A stretch of DNA of 59,443 bases from assembly GCA_014584575.1 (NCBI GenBank), contig JACTMP010000051.1, positions 1 to 59,443 on the forward strand, written 5' to 3'. A model generated the notes under the pieces. The model worked only from the letters and a program-made list of their open reading frames with translations, made no database searches and was not told where the DNA came from. This DNA is from Chloroflexota bacterium (lineage in GTDB: Bacteria > Chloroflexota > Anaerolineae > Promineifilales > Promineifilaceae). Each line of letters begins with the position of its first letter. Positions within the stretch are counted from its first letter, which is position 1. Of this stretch, positions 1-8,028 are shown piece after piece. The position numbers and the translations under genes were made by a program.

Positions 1-1
1 T

Positions 2-415
2 ATTGGGGTTTGGGTCCTCGCATCTTGTGTCTATCCTCCAAGCCTGCCATTATCTCAAATTTTTATTCTCGGAACATATTTATGCAATCCTGTACTTAGA
101 CTATACAAGGAGACAATCGGTGACGAGTGGGCACCTTTTCTGGAAGACCTCTACCGGAAGTGCAAGGAAACGTGGTTGTATCGTATTCCAGAAAATAAAG
201 ATGAACGTCATCAGTTACGTGAAATATGTGGGCAAATTCTGGGCTTCGAGAACTATTACCTCACCCATTACCGGACATTTCTTCTAACTGAATTACGGTC
301 TGGTGACAAACAGCGCCAGCGATTCGCCTTTGAGCGATTGCATGAGACTCATTATCCAGACGAGGAGATGCAAACGATTTTACAGCGCCTGGATCTGGAC
401 GGATACTTTAGATAG
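2..415 (+). CDS. Hypothetical protein, 3' part only (truncated by window edge)
   Basis: Frame 2 is open from the first bases of the window to a TAG at 413-415, giving 137 codons with no convincing internal start, so this is the C-terminal part of a longer protein. The visible part is rich in charged and aromatic residues (for example YKETIGDEWAPFLEDLYRKC) and ends LDGYFR. I recognise no family, signal peptide or membrane segment. It points toward the convergent minus-strand glycosidase gene, with only 8 bases between the two stop codons. The overlapping frame-3 ORF starting at base 3 has poorer codon use and is taken as a shadow. Confidence 0.55.
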   Translation: MGVWVLASCVYPPSLPLSQIFILGTYLCNPVLRLYKETIGDEWAPFLEDLYRKCKETWLYRIPENKDERHQLREICGQILGFENYYLTHYRTFLLTELRSGDKQRQRFAFERLHETHYPDEEMQTILQRLDLDGYFR

Positions 416-423
416 TGCTTCGC

Positions 424-1935
424 CTATTGTCCCACTAACAAGGGGCGGGAAATGACAGGCAGAAACGTGCGTTCAGTAGCCACCAGTATGGTCTGGCTGG
501 CGATGTTATTGGCTTCATTGACTTCGGCGAAATCCCCATCTTCGTCTACCACCACATAAACCACGTGTGCTCCGGGGGGCACATTGGGCCATAAAACTTG
601 CACGACCGCCACACGCCCACAACCGGCCAATGTCACTGTCTGGTCAGCGCCAATTTGCACACCGCCGCCCTGCGGGTCGCCGTCGTAAAAACGGACAACA
701 ACGGGGCCGGTGGCCGTTGCCAGATTGCCACTGTTGGCAATTTGGGTGTTTAGCGTCACCGTCACCGGTTCACCCTGGGAAAAGGCAGGGTCAGCAAAAA
801 TTTTGGCGGGGTAAAAATCAATCTTTTCGGGAATAACGGCCGTGTGGTTTGCATAATGTATGCCCATCGCTGACAACACCCAACTACTCCCTGATTGTTG
901 GAACAAATAGCCATTGTAGGGATCACCTGGGTTGCCTGTGCTATACCATGACCAGGTTTGCACCAGCCGGTTATTATCAGCCGGATAACCCAACGCCAGA
1001 TCAGCCGCTGTGTTCATAAAGTTAAATGTATTGGTCTTGAAATCGTTCACCCTGGATGGTGGAAAGCCAAAATCTGCCGGCATCAACACCCCATACTCGG
1101 ATACGGTTAACGGCACATCACGATACCCTCTGGCTCTCATCCATTGGCGAAAAGCGATAATCCGATCCTGAAAACGGGTGATGCTATCGTTCTCATCAAT
1201 ATCCACCAGGTCGCCATAGGGCGCGTCTATTCCCGGCGGAATTTCGGCCCCCCAGCAATTGCCGGGGTCGTAGTCACAGCTCACTTCGTTCAAGATAAAG
1301 TTGTGAATACTCCACCCATCCACCGGCATGGACATACCATACCGTTCCAGGTAGCTCTGCAACACCAGATCAAGATACAACAACCGCAGCGGTGTGGGTT
1401 GCACGATGGTACCGGCATAAATACGAGCGGAGGGGTCGGCGGCTTTTATCGCCAGGTACAAGTCATGGTACGCTTTGGCGTAAACCGCTGGTTCAACATC
1501 ATCTTGCCAGTCACGGCGGTCTGGTTCATTGCCTATCAGCCAGATAGCGCCAGGGTTGCCATCAGCTACTACCTGAATGTCATTATTGCTGGAGTTGAGC
1601 GAGTAGATATAGCTATCTGGCCCGGTTTGGGTGAGGCGAACGGTGAGGACATACTCAATGTTATTTGGCTTCAGAGGGTTGGCCTGGGCACGGTAATCCA
1701 GATACCAGCCGGCCCGTAAGGCCCCCAGGTCTACCAGGGTAATTGGTGAGATTATGGCGTTAACGCCATACTGGCACAGCAGCGCACTGCCGCTGCTGTT
1801 GTTGGTGATGGGTGCGGACACGGCCGTGTCTGCCGCCACCGGCTTTTGCCATCCCAGACTCAATTGGACGAGCAGCAACCCACCAAGAATGGCTACTAAC
1901 AGCCCAGTTCGCCCCCAAAACAGCTTACCACTCAT
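424..1935 (-). CDS. Secreted glycoside-hydrolase-like protein with C-terminal CARDB domain
   Basis: 503 aa protein with an N-terminal signal/anchor (MSGKLFWGRTGLLVAILGG). A TIM-barrel glycosidase-like body follows: IGNEPDR would hold the general acid Glu and VSEYGVL the nucleophile Glu, the spacing seen in clan A hydrolases (GH5/GH39-like). The last about 110 residues form a CARDB-type beta-sandwich (VNEANN near its end). The extreme C-terminus reads TFLPVISRPLLVGQ, an LPxV motif shared with the two neighbouring secreted proteins. The ATG at 1935 overlaps the upstream TGA (ATGA), implying translational coupling; the longer reading frame upstream is not needed. The polysaccharide substrate cannot be told from sequence. 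Confidence 0.8.
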   Translation of the reverse strand: MSGKLFWGRTGLLVAILGGLLLVQLSLGWQKPVAADTAVSAPITNNSSGSALLCQYGVNAIISPITLVDLGALRAGWYLDYRAQANPLKPNNIEYVLTVRLTQTGPDSYIYSLNSSNNDIQVVADGNPGAIWLIGNEPDRRDWQDDVEPAVYAKAYHDLYLAIKAADPSARIYAGTIVQPTPLRLLYLDLVLQSYLERYGMSMPVDGWSIHNFILNEVSCDYDPGNCWGAEIPPGIDAPYGDLVDIDENDSITRFQDRIIAFRQWMRARGYRDVPLTVSEYGVLMPADFGFPPSRVNDFKTNTFNFMNTAADLALGYPADNNRLVQTWSWYSTGNPGDPYNGYLFQQSGSSWVLSAMGIHYANHTAVIPEKIDFYPAKIFADPAFSQGEPVTVTLNTQIANSGNLATATGPVVVRFYDGDPQGGGVQIGADQTVTLAGCGRVAVVQVLWPNVPPGAHVVYVVVDEDGDFAEVNEANNIASQTILVATERTFLPVISRPLLVGQ

Positions 1936-3365
1936 TGGTTGATCTCCACATACACTGGCTGACCGGTTACATAAATGGTGACACGGCCGTCGCCATCCGT
2001 ATCTGTCACCACTTGCCCATTCCCATGGATAATATCGCGCACAGTGGCCTGGGCGCCCCACAGATGGAGCGTTTTTACGGTTGTAGTATCCACCGGGTTT
2101 AGCCAGGCCACATAAACCAGACGTTGATTCGTGTGGTCCACAAACCGATACACCTCCATATCGGCAGCGCCGGTTTGCGCATCACTCAGGCGATATTCAA
2201 AGTGGGCAGTACCCAGTTGGGCTACGGCCGTGCGGTAAGCATAATAAGCCAGTTTCGGCTGGGGAACTTCTGTGCTAGTCACCAACCCGTTTTCGGTATA
2301 AAACCCACCTGGATCATGGAGCATCCACCAGATCATCACATCAATATCGGCAGCCATGCTTTGTGTAAACAGTTCTACAACATACCGGGCCTGTATCTCT
2401 GGGCTGCTAGGATTGTTCGGGGGATTATTACTGTGCCAGCCAGCTTCGGTGATGACCATCGGTTTATTTGCCACCCCATAGGCAGCCAGCGTCGCCCGCA
2501 CTGCCTCCGTTTTTTCCAGCAAACCCGGCCCCTGCGTTGTCCAATTGAAGGCAAAATGGGGGTAGGTATGAAAATTCATGACATCAAAATAGGCCCCACC
2601 ACCGGCCGCCAGTACGTCATCCAAAAAGTTACGCACAAAAGGCCCATTCTGGTCCTCAAACCAATCATAGGCAATACCACCAAAGACCACCTGTGCCGCC
2701 GGGTTAGCCGCTTTCACTGCCGGGTAAGCAGCCGCCAGCAATGCAGCATACTCTTGCCCATGATACCCCCATCCTGGCTCAAAGTAATCATCGTTTGCAT
2801 CTGGTTCGTTATAAAACTCCCAATACTTAATCACTGGCGATCCGGGCGCATCGTTATACCCATCGCCATCATATCTCTCCACCAAAGCCTGCACAAACTC
2901 GACAAAGTCTGGCAACCGCCCGGGATAAAGGGGGGCGCGACGACCAGGTGCGGCCCACTCTGGCGCGCCGTGAATCGTAGCAATCAACTGGTAGCTGCCG
3001 TGGTCCGGACGGGCGGCGGCCAACGCCTGGTCGGCCGCACTCCAGTTGTATTGCGCTGGCGATACATCTTGTGGCTCTACAGTGTACCAGGTCACCGGCA
3101 CACGCACCCAGGTGGCCTGGCTGTTGACTAAGGTGGTGTAATAACGATTGGTTGTCCGGGTATCATTGTACATTTGCACACCAAACAGACGGTATCCCAG
3201 GGTGGCGTCATAATTTTTCAGCACGATAGGTAGATGGGTGTGATAAATACTGGCCGGTTCGGCATGAACAGCAGGTTGCTGACTGGCATAAAAGAGAAGC
3301 GTTATCATTGCCAACAAGAGAATGAGCAGCGTGGCCCGAACCAGGTTTATTTTCATCAAGATCAT
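1932..3365 (-). CDS. Secreted glycoside hydrolase, clan A (GH39/GH5-like)
   Basis: 477 aa. A hydrophobic signal segment (about residues 8-30) ends in VHAEP, followed by HLPIVLKNY, a variant of the LPxV motif. The catalytic barrel shows WEFYNEPD (acid/base Glu) and VITEAGWHS (nucleophile Glu), typical of clan A glycosidases. A small beta domain closes the protein. ATG at 3365 is preceded by a good ribosome site (AAGGAAGGAAC); a second ATG lies at 3356. It sits third in a four-gene minus-strand operon after the ABC ATPase and the beta-propeller, and overlaps the next glycosidase by ATGA. It probably acts on an extracellular or cell-surface polysaccharide. Confidence 0.85.
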   Translation of the reverse strand: MILMKINLVRATLLILLLAMITLLFYASQQPAVHAEPASIYHTHLPIVLKNYDATLGYRLFGVQMYNDTRTTNRYYTTLVNSQATWVRVPVTWYTVEPQDVSPAQYNWSAADQALAAARPDHGSYQLIATIHGAPEWAAPGRRAPLYPGRLPDFVEFVQALVERYDGDGYNDAPGSPVIKYWEFYNEPDANDDYFEPGWGYHGQEYAALLAAAYPAVKAANPAAQVVFGGIAYDWFEDQNGPFVRNFLDDVLAAGGGAYFDVMNFHTYPHFAFNWTTQGPGLLEKTEAVRATLAAYGVANKPMVITEAGWHSNNPPNNPSSPEIQARYVVELFTQSMAADIDVMIWWMLHDPGGFYTENGLVTSTEVPQPKLAYYAYRTAVAQLGTAHFEYRLSDAQTGAADMEVYRFVDHTNQRLVYVAWLNPVDTTTVKTLHLWGAQATVRDIIHGNGQVVTDTDGDGRVTIYVTGQPVYVEINQ

Positions 3366-3438
3366 GTTCCTTCCTTTATCTCTATACAGATGCCCCAAAC
3401 GTGAGGTGAAACGATGGAGCTGCCCAATGTAGCGATAA

Positions 3439-4539
3439 TTACCGCACTATCACTGGCAAAAACGAGTTGTAAAATGAGGTAGGGGGCCGCCATTCGGCGA
3501 TTTGCCCCGCGCCTGTCTGTGCAATCCAGGCATGTTGATTGGCAGCAATGGCAATATCACCGGGTTGGCTATTAGCGGTGGGTAACTGCGCCGCCCAATA
3601 GAATGTGATCCCCCCCTGGGGCGTAGTAACTAATTTACCAACGCGATTTCCCGCCGTTTCTACATACCAAAGATGGTTGAGGCCGTCTGGACTGCTAAAA
3701 GCAAGCGCGGTTGGTTGACCGCCGGTTGTCCACGTGTTGAACCACTCCCAAAAGCTCAAAGTGCCCGGCTCATACACACCCAGCCAATCTTGAGATGGGG
3801 CGGAAATCCAGGTACGGCCGTTACCAATCACAATATCCCCCGGTGGAAACAGCGTCCCACCCGGCCCAGAGATAACGGGGATGTTGGCAAAATGATTCAC
3901 TTCTGCCCGATACTCGCTCACGCGATTCTGCCCCGGCGCGGTTAGCCAGATACGGGTGTTATTCAGGACTGCAACGTCTTCCAGTTGCCCGTTTGCCAAT
4001 CCGTAGGGAAACTCTTGAAATTGGGAATTGCCGGGGTTGAAAACGGCCAGTTTGTTACCATTTTGCTGTAAGAACCAGACACGGCCGTCTGGGGACAAAT
4101 CAATTCCGGTTGGCGCACTGTTAGCCGTAGGCACGGAATACTCAACAATGTTGCCGGTAGTAAGCGTCAACCGCCCAATTTTGTTGCCGACCCGTTCCGT
4201 AAACCAGATTGTATTGTTGCCATCATAAACCAGAGCATACGGTTCACTATTAGCAGTGGGAACAGAAAATGAGGTAAACGTATAGTCCACCGTATCAGTT
4301 ACCACCAGACGACCAATCGCGTTTGCATCTGGCAGCGTAAACCACACAATTGCCGGTGGGCCAACCGTTTCTACCACAATGCGGAAAGGGTGCCCGGTTG
4401 GTACCGGGTATTCGTTAATGTAACCGAGGTCGGGCAATCCGCTGGTGTTAACCGGCGCAGCTGCCATATGTCTGGTCAACGACAAAGTGGCGCCCATCAG
4501 CGCCACGACCATTACCAACAAAACATATTGCTGTTTCAT
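3439..4539 (-). CDS. Secreted streptogramin-lyase-like (Vgb) beta-propeller
   Basis: 366 aa with a signal peptide (MKQQYVLLVMVVALMGATLS...). The rest consists of repeated blades of about 45 residues built on the pattern YSVPTANS-P-L-YDG-IWFTE-GNKIGRL, characteristic of virginiamycin B lyase-like and NHL-type propellers. The C-terminus is NSFLPVIVR, an LPxV motif like those of the two adjacent glycosidases. One base separates its ATG from the stop of the upstream ABC ATPase gene. Many such propellers are not antibiotic lyases; here a structural or carbohydrate-related role on the surface is more likely. Family confident, function not. Confidence 0.8.
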   Translation of the reverse strand: MKQQYVLLVMVVALMGATLSLTRHMAAAPVNTSGLPDLGYINEYPVPTGHPFRIVVETVGPPAIVWFTLPDANAIGRLVVTDTVDYTFTSFSVPTANSEPYALVYDGNNTIWFTERVGNKIGRLTLTTGNIVEYSVPTANSAPTGIDLSPDGRVWFLQQNGNKLAVFNPGNSQFQEFPYGLANGQLEDVAVLNNTRIWLTAPGQNRVSEYRAEVNHFANIPVISGPGGTLFPPGDIVIGNGRTWISAPSQDWLGVYEPGTLSFWEWFNTWTTGGQPTALAFSSPDGLNHLWYVETAGNRVGKLVTTPQGGITFYWAAQLPTANSQPGDIAIAANQHAWIAQTGAGQIAEWRPPTSFYNSFLPVIVR

Positions 4540-4540
4540 C

Positions 4541-5836
4541 TCAACCCACTTCCAATGACCAATGGCGCTGTCCCGCTTCCATGACCATCAGTGATGGTGT
4601 TCTTTCAGCATCGTTGGTCGCACATGACCAGGTAGCCGGCATCGCAATCAACCCTTCCATCTCTTCCGCGTTACCTGGCAGCACACGAAACGCATAGGCT
4701 CGTTTGTGGAAGACATAACAAACGTGGGTCTGTCCGTCATGTACGGCCGTCGTCACTTCATAACGCGCCGGCAGCAGCGGCAACTGCTCTATGTGGTAAC
4801 GCACGACACCTGGCCCTTCTAATCGCCCTAAATCCAGCCCGGCCAATTTGGTGTTGGGGCCATTCACGTGTACCCCATCCTGCCGGAAAATCGCCAGCCC
4901 AAACTCCGGGTTGTCTACCGGTTGGTGCGCCATATAGTGCATTTCAATGGTCAATGGCTCGCCAGTTAAAAAGGCCTGACTTTCTTCGCCTTGGGCATTC
5001 AACAAACGCACGGCCGTAAACTCAATTATCAATGTCTCCGATTGGTAAATATCGGGGTTGCCGGCGCTGGGAATGAACGCTTCCTGCTCATAGGCATAGG
5101 CCTGGTACTCCGCGGCCACATCTTCCACCAGGCCCAACGCCCGCGACCGTCCCTTATCCAGCCACAGCATATGGGTACACATGGTGCGCATCACGTTCAG
5201 GTTGTGGCTCACCATGATGATCGTTACCCCATCCCGCTGCATTTGCAAGATGGCATCCAGACATTTGGTTTGAAACGCCTGGTCACCCACCGCCAAAATC
5301 TCATCCACAATCAAAAGATCGGGCTGCATATGAATCGCCACACTAAACCCCAACCGCATATACATGCCGGATGAATAATGCTTCACGGGCATTTCAATGT
5401 ATTCGCCCAATTCTGAGAAGGCGACGATCTCTTCAAAACGAGCGTGGGTGGCAGCTTCGTCAAAGCCTAACAAGGAAGCGTTGAGATAAATGTTCTCCCG
5501 CCCGCTCAAATCGGGGTGAAAACCCGCACCCAGTTCCAACAAAGCACTGACGCGACCACGGACGATGATACGGCCGTTAGACGGCCGTAATATCCGCGCA
5601 ATCAGCTTCAACGCCGTACTTTTGCCACTCCCATTTCGCCCCACAATGCCAAAACATTGGCCGGGCAGCACCGTAAAACTTACATCCCGCACCGCCCACA
5701 AAAACCGTTCTTCATCCTTCTGCCGTGAAAAAGCCGAAGTCACCGTGCGCCAGACAGAACGCGGTTGCTCCTTTGTAAAGACAAACCGCTTGCTCACGTT
5801 TTCAAATGTAATAATTGGTTCAACCCCATCAACCAT
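4541..5836 (-). CDS. ABC transporter ATPase for polysaccharide export (Wzt/TagH-like)
   Basis: 431 aa. The ATPase domain (about residues 8-250) has Walker A GRNGSGKST, signature YSSGMYMRLGFS and Walker B LLIVDEILAVGD; the YSSGM form is typical of O-antigen or teichoic-acid exporters. Residues about 275-430 form a C-terminal extension like the Wzt carbohydrate-binding domain. No permease (Wzm/TagG) partner is next to it, which is unusual. ATG 5836 is preferred to the TTG at 5839. The possible ribosome site GAGGG lies in the arm of a hairpin (about 5842-5874). First gene of the operon with the beta-propeller and the two glycosidases. Confidence 0.9.
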   Translation of the reverse strand: MVDGVEPIITFENVSKRFVFTKEQPRSVWRTVTSAFSRQKDEERFLWAVRDVSFTVLPGQCFGIVGRNGSGKSTALKLIARILRPSNGRIIVRGRVSALLELGAGFHPDLSGRENIYLNASLLGFDEAATHARFEEIVAFSELGEYIEMPVKHYSSGMYMRLGFSVAIHMQPDLLIVDEILAVGDQAFQTKCLDAILQMQRDGVTIIMVSHNLNVMRTMCTHMLWLDKGRSRALGLVEDVAAEYQAYAYEQEAFIPSAGNPDIYQSETLIIEFTAVRLLNAQGEESQAFLTGEPLTIEMHYMAHQPVDNPEFGLAIFRQDGVHVNGPNTKLAGLDLGRLEGPGVVRYHIEQLPLLPARYEVTTAVHDGQTHVCYVFHKRAYAFRVLPGNAEEMEGLIAMPATWSCATNDAERTPSLMVMEAGQRHWSLEVG

Positions 5837-5841
5837 CAAAA

Positions 5842-5874
5842 AATGCCCTCTTTTTCATATACGGGAGGGCATTG
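5842..5874 (-). promoter_or_regulatory. Hairpin covering the possible ribosome site of the Wzt-like gene
   Basis: On the minus strand AATGCCCTC and GAGGGCATT form 9-bp arms around a short A-rich loop, followed directly by six T and the ATG at 5836. GAGGG is the only Shine-Dalgarno-like sequence near that start, so folding would hide it or terminate transcription. The T run also makes it a possible second terminator for the upstream gene. Confidence 0.45.
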
Positions 5875-5879
5875 TAACC

Positions 5880-5914
5880 AAAAAACGCCACTGAACCAAA
5901 CCGGCTCAATGGCG
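5880..5914 (-). terminator. Rho-independent terminator after the acyl-CoA dehydrogenase gene
   Basis: Read on the minus strand, CGCCATTGA and TCAGTGGCG pair over 9 bp (one G-T pair) and are followed by six T (plus-strand positions 5880-5885). It lies 85 bases past the dehydrogenase stop codon. Confidence 0.7.
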
Positions 5915-5936
5915 CTTTGGTAAGGGCGAGATGTAG

Positions 5937-5996
5937 GGGCGAGGCAGTTGGGACATGCGTTGCCCGGCAAGACGAAGCGTTAACCAACTGCCTCGA
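5937..5996. repeat. Inverted repeat GAGGCAGTTGG family, copy 1
   Basis: GAGGCAGTTGG (5941-5951) and CCAACTGCCTC (5984-5994) are perfect 11-bp arms around a 32-base loop. The same arms, extended to 15 bp, recur at 56780-56841 with an unrelated loop. Confidence 0.75.
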
Positions 5997-5998
5997 CC

Positions 5999-7147
5999 TT
6001 ATTTGCGGAACAACTCCCGTACAATGATATTGCGCTGAATCTGGCTGGTGCCCTCGTAAATCTGGAAAATTTTGGCGTCGCGCATCAGCTTTTCCACCGG
6101 GTATTCGGCCATATAACCGTAGCCGCCAAAGACCTGCACCGCATTGGTGGTCACTTTCATGGCCGTGTCGGCGGCAAACGCTTTGGCGTAAGCGGCCAAC
6201 GAGGTGTTGCTGACGCCCGCGTCATACGCCCAGGCACATTTCCACACCAACAGGCGGGCCGCTTCCACCTCAATGGCCATGTCGGCAATCATGTGGCCGA
6301 TGACCTGATGTTTGTACAGCGGCTGTCCCCAGGTGCTGCGCTCTTTGGCGTAGCGCACACATTCATCCAGCGCCCGCTGCGCCACGCCCACGGAACCAGC
6401 GGCCGTACCGGGACGGCTGCGGTCAAACACCTTCATGGCAATGAGAAAACCGTCCCCTTCCTTACCCAACAAATGGCTGGCAGGCACCTTCACGTTGTCA
6501 AAGATGACTTCGGCCGTGTCGGAGGCGTGCTGCCCCATCTTGTCGAACGGTTTACCCACACTCACCCCTTCCCACTTGCGCTCCACGATGAAACAACTCA
6601 TGCCGTTATAGCGCGTGTTGGGGTCGGTGTAGGCGAACACGGTGTAAAAGTCGGCTACCGTTGCCCCGGTGATGAAGGTTTTGCTGCCATTCAAGATGTA
6701 ATGGTCGCCTTCCTTGCGGGCGGTGGTTTTGATGCCGGCCACGTCGGAACCGGCTTCCGGCTCGGTGGCGCAGTAACTGGCCATCTGCCCTTCGGCCATA
6801 CGGCCACAGTATTCTTTTTTCTGCGTTTCGTTCCCGGCAATGAGGATGGGCAGGATGGCCAGCCCATTCACGGCAATAGCCGTACTCATGCCGGAGCAGC
6901 CCCAGGCCAACTCTTCGCCGACAATGATTTCTTCAAACAGGCTCAGCCCCATGCCGCCATATTCTTCGGGCACATTCTGGCAGGTGAAGCCCATTTCCTG
7001 CGCTTTTTTGACAATGGGCCAGGGGTATTCGTGGCTTTTGTCGTAATGCTCGGCGTGGGGGGCGATCTCTTTACGGGCAAATTCGCGGGCTAATTGTTGA
7101 ATTTCTTGCTGTTCTTTGGTGAGACCAAAATTGACTGTGCTGTGCAT
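5999..7147 (-). CDS. Acyl-CoA dehydrogenase
   Basis: 382 aa, the usual length. The family pattern is complete: N-terminal helical domain, CATEPEAGSD in the central beta domain, and a C-terminal helical domain with QVFGGYGYMAEYPVEKLMRD and IYEGTSQIQRN, where the Glu is the expected catalytic base of short-chain enzymes. It oxidises an acyl-CoA to the enoyl-CoA and passes electrons to electron-transfer flavoprotein, for which etfBA lies at 57466-59240. A strong ribosome site (AAGGAG) precedes the ATG. It is the only sizeable gene here without an exact ACGGCCGT, carrying only near misses (around 6160, 6400, 6511). Confidence 0.95.
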   Translation of the reverse strand: MHSTVNFGLTKEQQEIQQLAREFARKEIAPHAEHYDKSHEYPWPIVKKAQEMGFTCQNVPEEYGGMGLSLFEEIIVGEELAWGCSGMSTAIAVNGLAILPILIAGNETQKKEYCGRMAEGQMASYCATEPEAGSDVAGIKTTARKEGDHYILNGSKTFITGATVADFYTVFAYTDPNTRYNGMSCFIVERKWEGVSVGKPFDKMGQHASDTAEVIFDNVKVPASHLLGKEGDGFLIAMKVFDRSRPGTAAGSVGVAQRALDECVRYAKERSTWGQPLYKHQVIGHMIADMAIEVEAARLLVWKCAWAYDAGVSNTSLAAYAKAFAADTAMKVTTNAVQVFGGYGYMAEYPVEKLMRDAKIFQIYEGTSQIQRNIIVRELFRK

Positions 7148-7162
7148 GATATTTCTCCTTCA

Positions 7163-7343
7163 AAAATAATCCACAGATTACGCAGATTTCACAGATTTAA
7201 TCCGCGTCATCCGCGTTCGTCCGCGTCCAATTTTCATTTATCGTGGTGCGCTACTCCTGTGAAAATACGTTTGTAGTAGGCGATTCATCGCCTTTTGGCG
7301 GCACTAAAGCGCCTGCTACGAACGGGTTTTCATTCTTCGCGGA
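7163..7343. repeat. Intergenic short-repeat block
   Basis: The spacer upstream of the acyl-CoA dehydrogenase gene holds degenerate tandem units (CCACAGATTACGCAGATT, then ATCCGCGT/GTCCGCGT) and an inverted repeat GTAGTAGGCG (7273-7282) / CGCCTGCTAC (7310-7319). The string CTTCGCGGATCA near 7336 recurs inside two coding regions (about 10432 on the minus strand, and 21096). No gene is visible. Confidence 0.6.
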
Positions 7344-7904
7344 TCAGGTTGGTTCTTCAGGCGTTTCTTCTTCTTTGACAGGCGGTGGTGGGGGCGGTGC
7401 GGCCAGGTCGGTGGTTTCGGCCAAAGTGAGGTCAATGGTCATAATGCCGTCGGTGTGACCGGTGTCTATGAGGGTGGAGCGGGCAATGGCGCCTTTGTCG
7501 GCGACGGGGCCGTCTACGTGGACTTTAGCCAGGGTGAAACCGGCAATGTTCCCCTCTTCGCCGATGACGATGTCGCCGATATTGGCGACTTTGGTGCCGT
7601 TGGGGGTATCCACGCCACGGCCGCGCAGTTTGCTCAGGCGCACCCACGCGGCGGCTTCTTCAATTTCAGCCTCTTCGGTAACTACATCGGGGTTTTTCAC
7701 CAGGATGGCATCTATACCAAAGACGACAACGGCCGTGCGGGGAATGAGGTAGGTTTTGCGCCGGATCATGCCCTCTTGCCCGGTGAAGATGCCGGTGATT
7801 TGGGTGAGGTCGTTATTGAGGTAAATGTCTTTGGCGGCGCCGAGATTACGGCCGTCTAATACCGAATAGATTGGTTTATTGAGTAAATCTTTCCCCAGTC
7901 GCAT
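7344..7904 (-). CDS. PRC-barrel domain protein
   Basis: 186 aa. Residues about 1-75 (MRLGKDLLNKPIYSVLDGRN...) and 90-165 each look like a PRC-barrel half with the small beta-strand pattern G-IGDIVIGEEG-I-G. The tail is Pro/Glu-rich (APPPPPPVKEEE). PRC barrels occur in RimM and in photosynthetic H subunits, but most stand-alone copies have no assigned function. ATG 7904 is chosen over the longer frame because GGAGA lies 9 bases upstream. No signal peptide, so probably cytoplasmic. Confidence 0.8.
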   Translation of the reverse strand: MRLGKDLLNKPIYSVLDGRNLGAAKDIYLNNDLTQITGIFTGQEGMIRRKTYLIPRTAVVVFGIDAILVKNPDVVTEEAEIEEAAAWVRLSKLRGRGVDTPNGTKVANIGDIVIGEEGNIAGFTLAKVHVDGPVADKGAIARSTLIDTGHTDGIMTIDLTLAETTDLAAPPPPPPVKEEETPEEPT

Positions 7905-7998
7905 GAGTTGTCTCTCCTTCACAATATGAGCGAACGTATGACGCACTGCATCCATCGGGATTATAATCCCACTTTGGTTAGGGGCAAAAAGATGGGTT

Positions 7999-8028
7999 GA
8001 GATTGGAGATTATGGCATCTCCAATCTC
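7999..8028. repeat. AATCTCC-type inverted heptamer repeat
   Basis: GAGATTGGAGAT (7999-8010) and ATCTCCAATCTC (8017-8028) form perfect 12-bp arms around six bases. The TAG stop of the lipoprotein gene (8028-8030) lies at the edge of the right arm. Confidence 0.8.

Noticed and set aside
2124..3131. 335-codon open frame on the plus strand
   Set aside because: Antisense of the clan A glycosidase gene; no family motifs.
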